Shown: positions 37,538 through 46,800, numbered from the stretch's first letter. The stretch is DNA of 64,000 nucleotides from Flavobacterium agrisoli (GCF_016522065.1 NZ_JAEHFV010000003.1:310001-374000); one strand, 5' to 3'. Notes: generated by a model not told the origin, from the letters alone. Numbers and translations are program-made.

Positions 37538-37978
37538 ATGAAAAATTTCGATATAATAAAAGTTATACTAGTTGCGATTTTTGCCCCTCAATTCATGATG
37601 GCACAGCAAACAAAAGAGAGCGAGAAAAACAAAGAAACCTATACAATTGAAGATTGTGTCAATCATTTTGAAGTTGATAAAGCCAAACAAACCAAAGTTG
37701 GATATCAATATTGGTTTGCTGATAAAAATTTTACCGATGAAATTACGTTGAAAATGAGTATTGTCAATCCGCATCAATCCACACATGCGCCTCATCGGCA
37801 TATTGAAGAAGAATTGTTTTATATTTTAGAAGGTTCTGCCGAATTTTATTTGGATGGAAAAAAAATAATTGCCGGACCCCAAACAAGTTTGTATTGCCCG
37901 TCGAATAAAGAACACGGAATTAGCAATGCCGGTGAGACAATTTTAAAATATTTAGTAATTAAAAAGGACTTAAAATAA
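37538..37978 (+). CDS. Exported cupin domain protein
   Basis: 146 residues from ATG 37538; an upstream TTG at 37514 is possible, but the ATG is followed directly by a good signal peptide (about 1-21, ending MMAQ). The cupin core has HAPHRHIEEELFYILEG (about 77-93), giving the His-x-His-(x)n-Glu metal site, and the second motif EHGISNAGE (about 125-133). Function could be metal-dependent dioxygenase, isomerase or small-molecule binding; nothing in the context decides. It is divergent from gcvT and 59 bp before nnrD. Confidence 0.85.
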   Translation: MKNFDIIKVILVAIFAPQFMMAQQTKESEKNKETYTIEDCVNHFEVDKAKQTKVGYQYWFADKNFTDEITLKMSIVNPHQSTHAPHRHIEEELFYILEGSAEFYLDGKKIIAGPQTSLYCPSNKEHGISNAGETILKYLVIKKDLK

Positions 37979-38037
37979 ATTCTTTTATAGTAAAATACAA
38001 TCACCAAACGGGAATCTTTATCGCTAAAAATTAAAGT

Positions 38038-38889
38038 ATGAAAACGGCTGTTTTACTTGATAAAAAGGAAATACTTCGGTTTTATAAAAAAACAAATCCG
38101 CAAACGCATAAAGGTTTGCAAGGCCATGCTTTGGTTATTGCGGGAAGTTATGGTAAAATGGGAGCGGCGGTTTTAGCTTCTAAAGCTGCTTTAAAATCGG
38201 GCTGTGGTTTGGTCACTGCTTTTGTGCCTCAATGCGGGTATACAATTTTGCAAATTGCCAATCCAGAAGTGATGACTATTACGGATGAAGCTGAAAAGGA
38301 AATAACAAAGATTAGTACTCATAATAAGTACCAAGCTATTGGTTTGGGACCTGGAATCGGATTAGCCAATATTACCCAAAATGCCGTTTTGGATTTTTTA
38401 AAAAACAATCGAATTCCATTGGTTATTGATGCCGATGCCATCACCATTTTACCACAAAATCAAGATAGGTTGTCTTTTTTACAGCCTAAAACAATTTTTA
38501 CACCACATCCCAAAGAATTGGAACGTTTAATAGGAAAATGGGAATCGGACGAAGACAAATTCCAAAAAACCATTCTGTTTTCAAAAAAATTTGATGTGGT
38601 AATGGTTATGAAAGGTGCTCCAACTTTTATTATTTACCAAGATGAAATTTATAAAAATACATCTGGCAATGCGGCTTTGGCAACTGCTGGAAGTGGAGAC
38701 ACGCTAACCGGAATTATTACTGGACTTTTAGCGCAAGGTTATTCGCCGTTAGAGGCGGCTCAAATGGGTGTTTTTTTACACGGATTAACAGCCGATTTAG
38801 CTATCTCTGATATCGGAACACATGCTTTTATAGCTTCGGATTGTATTGCCTATTTGGGTAAAGCCTTTTTGTTTTTAGAAGCCGAATAA
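38038..38889 (+). CDS. nnrD: ADP-dependent NAD(P)H-hydrate dehydratase (NnrD)
   Basis: 283 residues. Ribokinase-like fold with GHALVIAGSYGKMGAAVLA near the N terminus (start about 29), TPHPKELERLIG (about 160-171), and the catalytic AGSGDTLTGIITGLLAQG (about 217-234) containing the GSGD anion hole. It repairs NAD(P)HX to NAD(P)H at the cost of ADP. Many Bacteroidota carry a 500-residue fusion with the NnrE epimerase; here the epimerase half is absent and no nnrE lies within the window, so it must be separate if present. Confidence 0.93.
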   Translation: MKTAVLLDKKEILRFYKKTNPQTHKGLQGHALVIAGSYGKMGAAVLASKAALKSGCGLVTAFVPQCGYTILQIANPEVMTITDEAEKEITKISTHNKYQAIGLGPGIGLANITQNAVLDFLKNNRIPLVIDADAITILPQNQDRLSFLQPKTIFTPHPKELERLIGKWESDEDKFQKTILFSKKFDVVMVMKGAPTFIIYQDEIYKNTSGNAALATAGSGDTLTGIITGLLAQGYSPLEAAQMGVFLHGLTADLAISDIGTHAFIASDCIAYLGKAFLFLEAE

Positions 38890-38904
38890 CTCAATCAAAT
38901 AAAC

Positions 38905-38912
38905 TAAGTTTG
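38905..38912 (+). promoter_or_regulatory. Candidate -7 element for the HipA-like gene
   Basis: TAAGTTTG fits TAnnTTTG, 25 nt before the ATG at 38937, suggesting the HipA-like/DUF3037 pair is transcribed separately from nnrD. Confidence 0.5.
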
Positions 38913-38936
38913 TGAAATGGGTTTTTTAAAAAGAAA

Positions 38937-39752
38937 ATGATCCAATTCAGTAAAGCAACAAATTTTAAAATGGATAAAATTTTTGATTTAAGAACAGTTA
39001 CCGTTATGCGCTACATTACGCCTTTGCGCGAAGGAGGATCGCTGCCTGCCTTGGCCGAAGCTGACGATGATTTTAAATATGTTTTAAAATTTAAAGGTGC
39101 TGGTCATGGTGTAAAAGCTTTGATTGCCGAATTAATAGGTGGACAAATAGCTAAAGCGTTAGGTTTGCCTTTGCCTGAATTGGTTTTTGCGCATTTAGAC
39201 GAAGCATTTGGTAGAACGGAAGCTGATGAAGAAATTCAGGATTTGCTACAGTTTAGTCAAGGGCTCAATTTAGGCCTTCATTTTTTATCGGGAGCCATTA
39301 CTTTTGATCCTGCTGTAACCGTTGTGAACGAACTTTTGGCTTCGCAAATTGTTTGGTTGGATGCGTTTATTACTAATGTTGACAGAACTTTTAGAAACAC
39401 CAATATGCTCATTTGGCATAAAGAATTGTGGCTTATTGATCATGGTGCTTGCTTGTATTTTCATCATTCTTGGAACAATTGGGAGCAACATGCTATGAGT
39501 TCGTTTAAACTAATTAAAGATCATGTTTTATTACCGCAGGCTTCACTTTTGGATGAAGTAAATGCCGATTTTAAAAAACGTTTAAATCCCGATGTTTTGC
39601 AAGAAATTGTTAACACAATTCCAGACGAATGGTTGCAATGGGAGGAAAGCGAGCAAACAGAAGCAGAGCTTCGAAATGTGTATTTGCAGTTTTTAATTAC
39701 ACGATTAAATCATTCTGAAATTTTTGTAAACGAGGCTAAAAATGCAAGATAA
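38937..39752 (+). CDS. HipA-like kinase family protein
   Basis: 271 residues, shorter than toxin HipA (about 440) and lacking its N-terminal region. Visible kinase landmarks: a beta-rich ATP lobe (YVLKFKGAGHG, about 41-51), helix VKALIAELIGGQIAKALG, catalytic loop DAFITNVDRTFRNTNML (about 141-157) with Asp/Asn as in PI-kinase-like HipA folds, and the metal-binding LIDHG (about 163-167). Substrate unknown. It overlaps the DUF3037 gene by 11 bp, a recurring pairing. A start at 38970 (MDKIFDLR) is possible and would trim 11 residues. It is not accompanied by a HipB-like DNA-binding protein, so a classical toxin-antitoxin role is not supported. Confidence 0.85.
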   Translation: MIQFSKATNFKMDKIFDLRTVTVMRYITPLREGGSLPALAEADDDFKYVLKFKGAGHGVKALIAELIGGQIAKALGLPLPELVFAHLDEAFGRTEADEEIQDLLQFSQGLNLGLHFLSGAITFDPAVTVVNELLASQIVWLDAFITNVDRTFRNTNMLIWHKELWLIDHGACLYFHHSWNNWEQHAMSSFKLIKDHVLLPQASLLDEVNADFKKRLNPDVLQEIVNTIPDEWLQWEESEQTEAELRNVYLQFLITRLNHSEIFVNEAKNAR

Positions 39753-40125
39753 TTTTTTATATGAATATGCTGTAATTCGTGTAGTACCCAGAGTAGAACG
39801 CGAAGAGTTTTTAAATGTAGGCATTATTTTGTTTTGCAAAAGAGCCAAATTTATTCAAGTTGTTTTTGAGGTTAACGAAACGAAATTAAAAGTATTGGCT
39901 TCCGAATTGGATTGTGAACAATTGTTGTGCAATTTAAAAGCCATGCAACAAATAGCTTCAGGGTTAAAAGGAGCGGGGCCTATTGCCGAGATGGATGTTC
40001 CCTCGCGTTTTCGTTGGTTAACTGCTGTAAGAAGCTCTTCTATTCAAACATCAAGACCACATCCTGGTTTGACGTTAAATTTAGAAGATACCATACAACG
40101 TTTGTTTACAGAATTGGTTTTATAA
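39742..40125 (+). CDS. DUF3037 family protein
   Basis: 127 residues, soluble. N terminus YEYAVIRVVPRVEREEFLNVGIILFCK (starts about residue 5) is the DUF3037 signature, and SRFRWLTAVRSSSIQTSRPHPGL (starts about 91) is its second conserved block, rich in Arg/Ser that could contact nucleotide or nucleic acid. No enzyme activity is known to me. The gene overlaps the HipA-like kinase by 11 bp and is convergent with the GNAT gene, overlapping its end by 6 bp. The kinase could act on this protein or depend on it; that is inference from the pairing. Confidence 0.88.
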   Translation: MQDNFLYEYAVIRVVPRVEREEFLNVGIILFCKRAKFIQVVFEVNETKLKVLASELDCEQLLCNLKAMQQIASGLKGAGPIAEMDVPSRFRWLTAVRSSSIQTSRPHPGLTLNLEDTIQRLFTELVL

Positions 40126-40638
40126 CCTTCTAAAACAGATTTTTTCGAGGTAAATAAATTCTAGCGGTTCATTTGTCGTGGATTGATGTAGTGGACTTTC
40201 AGGAAAGGGTTCTCTTTTTCCAGTTTCTACGTATCCGTGGCGTTTATACCAATCAATTAATTCTGTTCGTACCGAAATTACAGTCATAACAATGGTTGTA
40301 AGTTGCAATTGCAAAGCGACTTTTTCAGCTTCTTTTAGTAATTTTTTTCCAATTCCGCTATTTTGTATGTCGGGAGAAACGGTAAGCATTCCTAAATACA
40401 ATTTTGTTTCTTCTTCCACTAACAAAACGGTTCCCAAAATTTGATTGTTTTGTGTAAATTTTAAAAGTGTATTTTTTTCAGTAGTTAAAATTTCTTGTAA
40501 CTCAGCTTCGGTAGTTCGCAATCCGGCCAAAATATTCGCTTCGGTAGTCCAACCTTTTTTAGCATTTTCACCTCGGTAAGCGCCGTTGATTAATTCATTT
40601 AAAGCTGGAACATCTGCTAAAGTAGCTTTAGAAATCAT
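40120..40638 (-). CDS. GNAT family N-acetyltransferase
   Basis: 172 residues. GNAT fold with motif A LYLGMLTVSPDIQNSGIGKKLLKEAE (from about 80), containing the acetyl-CoA loop QNSGIGKKL (Q/RxxGxG/A), and the C-terminal LIDWYKRHGYVETGKREPFP block. Substrate cannot be told; the closest general pattern is that of small-molecule or amino-acid acetyltransferases. It sits 17 bp before ypfJ and probably shares its transcript. Confidence 0.9.
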   Translation of the reverse strand: MISKATLADVPALNELINGAYRGENAKKGWTTEANILAGLRTTEAELQEILTTEKNTLLKFTQNNQILGTVLLVEEETKLYLGMLTVSPDIQNSGIGKKLLKEAEKVALQLQLTTIVMTVISVRTELIDWYKRHGYVETGKREPFPESPLHQSTTNEPLEFIYLEKICFRRL

Positions 40639-40655
40639 TTTTTGTTTTTTAGCTA

Positions 40656-41504
40656 TTATCGAATTTCTTCAAAAGTAGTTCCTTGGCGAATGTCACCAGT
40701 ATTGAAACCTTTTTTAAACCAATACATACGTTGTTCTGAGGTTCCATGTGTAAACGAATCGGGAACGACTTGTCCTTGCATTTTTTTCTGAATAGCATCG
40801 TCACCTACAGCATTTGCGGCACTCAAAGCTTCGTCAATATCACCAACATCTAGATTTTCTTTGTTATAATGTGCCCAAACTCCAGCATAAAAATCTGCCT
40901 GTAATTCTAAAGCAACAGAAAGTTTATTGGCTTCTGCTTGTGATTTGCCTTGTTGCATTTTACGCATTTGATCCGATGTACCCAACAAGGTTTGAATATG
41001 ATGGCCAATTTCGTGCGAGATAACATATGCAATCGCAAAATCACCTCCTTTAGCTCCAAAACGGCTTTGTAATTCATCAAAAAAACCTAAATCCATATAC
41101 ACCATTTGATCGCCAGGGCAATAAAAAGGACCCGACGCAGAGGAAGCTCCCCCGCAGGCTGTTTGTACCGAACCTCTAAACAAAACCAATTTAGGTTGTT
41201 TGTAGGTCATACCATTTTCTTGAAAAATTTTACCCCAAATATCTTCATTATCGGCTAAGACTACTCGCACAAATTGCCCCATTTCTTCATCTTCTTTACT
41301 TAAAGGAACTGCACTTTGGGTTTGTGCAGGTTGTTCCTGCATTTGCTCTAAAACAGGCGTAAGCAACTGTGCATTTTCGCCACCAAATACATTTAGTAAT
41401 AAAATAATGATACCAATAATTCCGCCACCAACAGCGACTTTACCTCCCGAAATACTTCTTCGGTCGTCTACGTTGTTACTTTGTCTTCTGCCTTGCCATT
41501 TCAT
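40656..41504 (-). CDS. ypfJ: YpfJ-type neutral zinc metallopeptidase
   Basis: 282 residues. One N-terminal transmembrane helix (about 26-42), a Gln/Pro-rich linker, then a zincin domain: CGGASSASGPFYCPGDQMVYMDLGFF (from about 116) and the zinc motif HEIGHHIQ (about 164-171), with the third ligand probably in ELQADFYAG (about 200-208). This matches the KPN_02809/YpfJ family, of unknown physiological substrate. The protease domain should face the periplasm. It follows the PAS/GAF sensor gene by 28 bp and precedes the GNAT gene. Confidence 0.92.
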   Translation of the reverse strand: MKWQGRRQSNNVDDRRSISGGKVAVGGGIIGIIILLLNVFGGENAQLLTPVLEQMQEQPAQTQSAVPLSKEDEEMGQFVRVVLADNEDIWGKIFQENGMTYKQPKLVLFRGSVQTACGGASSASGPFYCPGDQMVYMDLGFFDELQSRFGAKGGDFAIAYVISHEIGHHIQTLLGTSDQMRKMQQGKSQAEANKLSVALELQADFYAGVWAHYNKENLDVGDIDEALSAANAVGDDAIQKKMQGQVVPDSFTHGTSEQRMYWFKKGFNTGDIRQGTTFEEIR

Positions 41505-41532
41505 AGCTTAAATTTTATAAGTTTTGTTTCTT

Positions 41533-44451
41533 TTAAAAGGTGTCGAATTTTTTCACCAAGTTTTCACTTTCAAATGAGGAATTAATGTTTGATAAAAATT
41601 GCTGACTTTTATCCAATTCGAAATAAATTCCTCCTACATATTCTATGATTTCATCGTTTTTAATTACATCGGCATATTCTTCAATCCAAATGTATTCGCC
41701 CGATTTTCTTTTAATCTGATATTTAGAATGTATTGATTTACCTTTCCGAATACTCATCATTTGTTGGTTGATGATTTTTGCTTTTTGAATAGGATGTATT
41801 AAGTCTAAAAAGGAAATTTTATTTTTTAAAAATTCTTCTTTTGAGTAACCTGTAAGTGCTTCAATCGTATCATTTAAATAAACTTTACTAGCGTTTTGAT
41901 CAAATTTAGATAAGTAAGCGGTTCCAGGAATGTTATTCACAATCAGCTTAAATCTTTGTTCGCTTTCAATCACACGTTGTTGGTTTCGGGTCCGTTCTAG
42001 AAAGTTTGAAATATTATTTGCCAATGTTTGTAAAATAAGCAATTGGTCTTTGCTTAATTTTTTTTCAGAAGTGCAATTGCTGAGACCTAAAAATCCTTTA
42101 ATGTGGTCGTTTTCGTAAATCGGTAGCAAAACCATGCACAAGATGTTTTTTTGAATGTAATATTTCTTTAAAACAGAATCGTCCAAATCTTTAGTTTTAG
42201 CTTGAAAGTAAGAACTGTTGTTAATATTTTTAATAATTTCGGAACACTCTCCTTCGGTAAACTTTGTTTCAAGCACTTTCGTCTCGGTTCCTTTTTCTAG
42301 CGTCCATAAAAAGCGTCCCACAAACAAACCTTCATTGTCTTTCTCATAATACGTCATCCGGTCAGCACGACTTGCTTTTCCAATGGTTTGAAAGGTGAGA
42401 TTGAACATGTCATCAACACTTTCGTTAGATAAAAAGTTTTCGGTACATTTTGCTACTGCAGCAAGCAATCGGGTTTTGTCTTTTAATTTTTTTTGTTGTT
42501 TTAGTCGTTTGTGAGTTGCAATTCCTAACGAAATAATATCAGCAATAGTTTTTGAAAAATAGGCATCATCAGTATCCCATTTTCTTTCTGTTTTGCTTTC
42601 AAAACAAAGAATTCCGTACAGCTGTCCATTGACATAAACGGCCGAATCAATTAAAGAACGTACTCCAGTTTGGTCTAAATAATCGTGACTGAATTCGGAG
42701 GTTTCGTATTTGCTTAGTACATCCGAAACGATGATTTGGGTTTTATTTTCGATTGCTTCAAAATATACGGGAAAATCAATTCTTTTAATGACTGCTTTTA
42801 AATCAATTTTAAATGAAGGATCTTTGCTACAGCCCAGTTTGCATCTAATTTCTTCGGGTTTGTAGGACCAATACGTAGTGCCACAAATATCATTATTAAT
42901 GGCGGTTTCATTGAGGATATACGCAATTGATTCATTTGCGTTTTTAAAAATGGTGAAATCGGTAGTGGTTAATCTTTTTATGATTTCGGTATATTTTATT
43001 TTTTTCTCTAACTGCAAATTTTTCTGTTGCTCTGCTGTTTTTTGAGTTGTGATATCTCGTGCAATTCCCGAAAATCCAATAATTTTACCAAATTCATTTT
43101 TTCGTACAATAACTTTTTGTGACACCCAAACTTCTTGACCATTTTTTTTAAGTAAGGGCAATTCGATTATGGGAAAATCAAGTTGTATATTTTCTAAATT
43201 CTCGTAAAAATCGGCAGCAATATTTTGGTATTTTTTACTTATATAAAAAGTATAATGTTTTCCAATTACATCCGACTCTCTATAATTTAAAGTTTTTAAA
43301 GCAAAATTGTTGACAAAAGTAAAATGACCTTTATTGTCCATTTCGAAAATTAAATCCGATGCGGTCTGGATAAGGTTTTGAAATTGATCTCGAATGATGT
43401 ATTGTTCTGTAATATCTTGACCCACACCAATTATTAAATCCGTTTCTAAACGTTTGTCTTTCCATTGTATGTATTTGTAATCGCCGTTTTTACATTTTAA
43501 TTTTCGGGTATATAATTTATCTTCATCGTGTTCTTCAAAATATTTTTGACCTACAAATTCGGCATCTTCTGTTAATCGCCAATATTCCATTCCCATTACT
43601 TCTTCTGGTGTATATCCCAAAATTGTTTCGATGGAATCACTGCAATACAAACATTCGCCTCTTTTATTACAAGCAACAATTAATGAATTTCCTTTCTGAA
43701 CAATTTCATTCGTAAAACGTAATTTATCTTTAACATTCATCAGAATTATATGGCGAATTTGATTAATTACAATGATGATTATACTGAAATTAATCAAGAT
43801 TATAGCAGCTTTTATTGGAATAATTTGAAAAGCAAAAATGCTTATTAGAAACAGAACAGTAGCTCCAATAAAGCAGTAATAAAAACGTACTGGTTTGATA
43901 ACATTATACGAAAAAAATAAAAAAATTAAGAAACCGATTGAAGGTATGACAGTATCTTTTAAAGTAACTATATGATAACTAACGTAACTGAAGTAAACTA
44001 AAAAAAGTCCTATAAAGATATAATAAATTTTATTGTATAAAAATGAAAACTTTTTAAAGAGATAATAAAATAAGGTGATGGTAACTCCGATTAAAAGGTT
44101 AGAAACCAGAACAGTTTTACTTCTTAAACTCATTATCTCGAAAATGAGTTCAGAAATAATTATGGCATAACCAATAAATAAAAAATACAAATGGTATTCT
44201 TTTTTAGTGCTTTCTCGTTCTTTATATTTTTCGTAATAATTTTGTTTTAATTCGTGGTTTAGCGAAATAAATCTATAAAAAACGAAAAGGGATAAACTTA
44301 TAATGGCTAAGAAAAGAATGGAAATTCTAGGAATATCATAACCGTACTTATTTATAAAATCATTAAGATTATCAATATTGAGTAAATCAAACAAAATCAA
44401 TGATTTATTGGTTAAAGTTTTGAGTTGTAATATGGGGGCTAGCATTGCCAT
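41533..44451 (-). CDS. Seven-helix membrane PAS/GAF sensor without output domain
   Basis: 972 residues. About seven transmembrane helices in 40-235, then PAS1 (about 248-352), PAS2 (about 355-470, with ARDITTQK), GAF1 (about 495-655), GAF2 (about 670-820) and PAS3 (about 830-955), ending 17 residues later. There is no HisKA/HATPase, GGDEF, EAL or DNA-binding domain; the PAS3 end (GGIYFELDKSQ) is where a histidine kinase would normally start. The stop is followed by ypfJ, so no split kinase lies directly downstream. GAF1 contains Cys residues (CGTTYW, CKLGC) that might bind a cofactor. It may signal through protein-protein contact or be a truncated hybrid kinase. Confidence 0.88.
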   Translation of the reverse strand: MAMLAPILQLKTLTNKSLILFDLLNIDNLNDFINKYGYDIPRISILFLAIISLSLFVFYRFISLNHELKQNYYEKYKERESTKKEYHLYFLFIGYAIIISELIFEIMSLRSKTVLVSNLLIGVTITLFYYLFKKFSFLYNKIYYIFIGLFLVYFSYVSYHIVTLKDTVIPSIGFLIFLFFSYNVIKPVRFYYCFIGATVLFLISIFAFQIIPIKAAIILINFSIIIIVINQIRHIILMNVKDKLRFTNEIVQKGNSLIVACNKRGECLYCSDSIETILGYTPEEVMGMEYWRLTEDAEFVGQKYFEEHDEDKLYTRKLKCKNGDYKYIQWKDKRLETDLIIGVGQDITEQYIIRDQFQNLIQTASDLIFEMDNKGHFTFVNNFALKTLNYRESDVIGKHYTFYISKKYQNIAADFYENLENIQLDFPIIELPLLKKNGQEVWVSQKVIVRKNEFGKIIGFSGIARDITTQKTAEQQKNLQLEKKIKYTEIIKRLTTTDFTIFKNANESIAYILNETAINNDICGTTYWSYKPEEIRCKLGCSKDPSFKIDLKAVIKRIDFPVYFEAIENKTQIIVSDVLSKYETSEFSHDYLDQTGVRSLIDSAVYVNGQLYGILCFESKTERKWDTDDAYFSKTIADIISLGIATHKRLKQQKKLKDKTRLLAAVAKCTENFLSNESVDDMFNLTFQTIGKASRADRMTYYEKDNEGLFVGRFLWTLEKGTETKVLETKFTEGECSEIIKNINNSSYFQAKTKDLDDSVLKKYYIQKNILCMVLLPIYENDHIKGFLGLSNCTSEKKLSKDQLLILQTLANNISNFLERTRNQQRVIESEQRFKLIVNNIPGTAYLSKFDQNASKVYLNDTIEALTGYSKEEFLKNKISFLDLIHPIQKAKIINQQMMSIRKGKSIHSKYQIKRKSGEYIWIEEYADVIKNDEIIEYVGGIYFELDKSQQFLSNINSSFESENLVKKFDTF

Positions 44452-44475
44452 TTAATCTATTTTTTTTAAATTGAA

Positions 44476-45264
44476 TTATTCAATTGTTCCTATGCTGTCA
44501 ATCGGGTCGAGATTTTCTCTAGAAAGGATAGCATGATATATGGCATAGGTCATTGAATAATTTAATGGTATTGTAAAAAAGACCCCGATGCAACAACCAA
44601 TAAAACCTAACATAGAAGCTAAAAAGGCCGTGATAATTAAACCTGCAAGTACGATAGGCTCTTTAGTCATAATTGTATAACTTCCTTTTATTGCTTCAAT
44701 AGGTTCTAATTCTCCGAAAATAACCAACGGAATTGCCAAATAGCTAATAAAAGATATGATTAAGGTAATTCCTAAACCCAAAACAGTAAGTCCAATTTGT
44801 TCGGTCAAAGAGCTTATTAAAATACTAATAGCACTTATTATAATAGTTGTGCTCACTATTTTTGAAAAATAAGGCGCTTTATAATAATAAAACATAGAGG
44901 AAACTTTAAATGTTTCGTCTTTTTCGGCACTGTCTGCCATTTTATAAAATCCAGCCATCAGTGGACTGATTACGGCACCCAAAAATAGTTGTGCGATTAA
45001 CGAAAACAGTAAATGAATACCTGTTAAGCGAGTTTGTAGTAATTGGGGTAAAAAATTTTCGCTCAAAGCAACTGCACCGTAGAAAGCAAATAAAATTCCG
45101 ATTCCGATAAATCCCGCTATAATTGAAAATACTATGATAATTAATCCTGCGTAAGCGGCTATTTTTTTATAATTTTCGAGAGCATGTGTGAAGACTGTTG
45201 AAAAATAGAGTTCAAATCCATGTTCTTTTATGGTTTTAATTTGGCTTTTTGTGGTAGGTTGCAT
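44476..45264 (-). CDS. Polytopic membrane protein, function unknown
   Basis: 262 residues, about six transmembrane helices (near 36-62, 84-104, 136-158, 165-185, 205-228, 232-250) with a glycerophosphoryl-membrane-domain/YciC-like look. Homologous Flavobacterium genes are often labelled 'beta-carotene 15,15'-monooxygenase', but none of that enzyme's four iron-binding histidines is apparent, so I reject the label. It lies 24 bp upstream of the PAS/GAF sensor and is probably co-transcribed, which raises the possibility that the two act together at the membrane. Confidence 0.8.
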   Translation of the reverse strand: MQPTTKSQIKTIKEHGFELYFSTVFTHALENYKKIAAYAGLIIIVFSIIAGFIGIGILFAFYGAVALSENFLPQLLQTRLTGIHLLFSLIAQLFLGAVISPLMAGFYKMADSAEKDETFKVSSMFYYYKAPYFSKIVSTTIIISAISILISSLTEQIGLTVLGLGITLIISFISYLAIPLVIFGELEPIEAIKGSYTIMTKEPIVLAGLIITAFLASMLGFIGCCIGVFFTIPLNYSMTYAIYHAILSRENLDPIDSIGTIE

Positions 45265-45399
45265 GTATATTTTTTTGAAGGAACTATATTTTGTGGTAAA
45301 TATACTATTTTTTTATAGAAAGAAAGCGTTAACATTTATTCGTTATTGCTTTTTATTGTAAAAACAAAATCTTCAAAAAATGAAACAAAAAGGATGTTT

Positions 45400-46728
45400 T
45401 TAAAACCATTCAAAAAACTTTTTAACTGCATCAAGTTTGTCTTTGTAAGGGGCGTAGCGTAACGGAATATCAAGCCAATTTCCTTTTTTCACCACAGCTT
45501 TATGATGTGTAAAAATATCAAAGCTTAGTTTTCCGTGATAGGCACCGATGCCGCTATTGCCAACTCCTCCAAAAGGCAATCGTTGATTAGCCAAATGAAT
45601 AACAGTGTCGTTAACACAGCCTCCGCCAAAACTGAATTTTTGTATTACTTTAGAAATAAAATCATCGTTTTCGCTAAAAACATACAGCGCCAATGGTTTT
45701 TCATATTTCGAAATAATTTGCTGAATTTCATTTTCATTCTGATAGGTCAAAATGGGTAATAAAGGGCCAAAAATTTCATCTTTCATGATTAAAGTGTCGG
45801 TGCTGTTTTCTTCAATCAAAGTAGGAGCAAGGTAGTTGGTATTGGCATCGTTATCTCCTCCAAAAATTACTTTATTTTCATCAATCATTTCTACCAAACG
45901 CAAGAAGTTTTTGGTATTGATAATACGCGCATAATCGGGTGATTTTTTAGGTTCACTGCCGTAAGCTTTGGTTATTTCTTCTTTTAAAAAACCAATCAAA
46001 TGCATTTTCATATCGGCTTGTACCAACAAATAATCGGGTGCCACACAGGTTTGACCTGCATTAACAAATTTTCCCCAAACAATTCTTTTGGCGGCTAATT
46101 TTAAATTGGCCGTTTCGTCAATAATACAAGGATTTTTCCCTCCCAATTCCAACGTAACAGGGGTTAAATTTTTTGCTGCTGCTTCGGCCACAATTTTTCC
46201 CACGGCCACACTTCCGGTAAAGAATATGTAATCCCAACGTTTTTGTAATAAAGATTCGGCTATTTTAGCATCACCTTCTATTACTTCAACATGGTTAACG
46301 TGAAATGTTTCTTTAATTATGCCAGCAATAATTTCAGAAGTATGTGGTGTTAATTCCGAAGGTTTTAAAATGACCTGATTTCCTGCTGCGACCGCCGAAA
46401 TTAAAGGAACGAGAGCCAAATGAAAAGGATAATTCCAAGGAGCAATAATTAAAACTTTTCCGTAAGGTTCTTTGTAAATATAATCGGAAGAAGGAAAATT
46501 GAGTAACGATGATTTTACGCGTTCCGGCTTTGCCCAAGAGCGAAGGTTTTTAATCGTATATTTTAATTCGGTTATGACAAAACTGGTTTCGGTAATAACC
46601 GATTCAAAAGCAGGTTTTTTAAAATCATCGTATAAGGCTTTTATAATAGCCTCTTCGTTTTGTTGGATGATAAAAAGTAACTTTTTTAAAGTTTCTTTTC
46701 GGTAGCGGATGTCATTTTTGTAATCCAT
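45400..46728 (-). CDS. Aldehyde dehydrogenase (class 3-like)
   Basis: 442 residues, the shorter ALDH3-type length. IIAPWNYPFHLALVPLISAVAAGN (from about 93), cofactor-site GSVAVGK (about 171-177), catalytic Glu in VTLELGGKNP (about 192-201) and nucleophile Cys in NAGQTCVAP (about 222-230) are all present. The C-terminal end (about 415-442) lacks a clear membrane tail. It oxidises medium- or long-chain aldehydes with NAD(P). It is a single gene with no pathway partners adjacent. Confidence 0.95.
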   Translation of the reverse strand: MDYKNDIRYRKETLKKLLFIIQQNEEAIIKALYDDFKKPAFESVITETSFVITELKYTIKNLRSWAKPERVKSSLLNFPSSDYIYKEPYGKVLIIAPWNYPFHLALVPLISAVAAGNQVILKPSELTPHTSEIIAGIIKETFHVNHVEVIEGDAKIAESLLQKRWDYIFFTGSVAVGKIVAEAAAKNLTPVTLELGGKNPCIIDETANLKLAAKRIVWGKFVNAGQTCVAPDYLLVQADMKMHLIGFLKEEITKAYGSEPKKSPDYARIINTKNFLRLVEMIDENKVIFGGDNDANTNYLAPTLIEENSTDTLIMKDEIFGPLLPILTYQNENEIQQIISKYEKPLALYVFSENDDFISKVIQKFSFGGGCVNDTVIHLANQRLPFGGVGNSGIGAYHGKLSFDIFTHHKAVVKKGNWLDIPLRYAPYKDKLDAVKKFFEWF

Positions 46729-46800
46729 TTTAAAAATTAGCTTATGTCTCTATGCAAGTTAATTTTTAAAAATCAAAATAGCTATAAATTCTTCTTAAAA

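Noticed and set aside
38937..40125. Classical HipBA toxin-antitoxin operon
   Set aside because: No helix-turn-helix HipB partner and the HipA N-terminal domain is missing; only the HipA-like kinase fold is supported.
44476..45264. 'Beta-carotene 15,15'-monooxygenase' label
   Set aside because: The protein is a six-helix membrane protein without the iron-binding histidines of that enzyme; the label is a propagated error.
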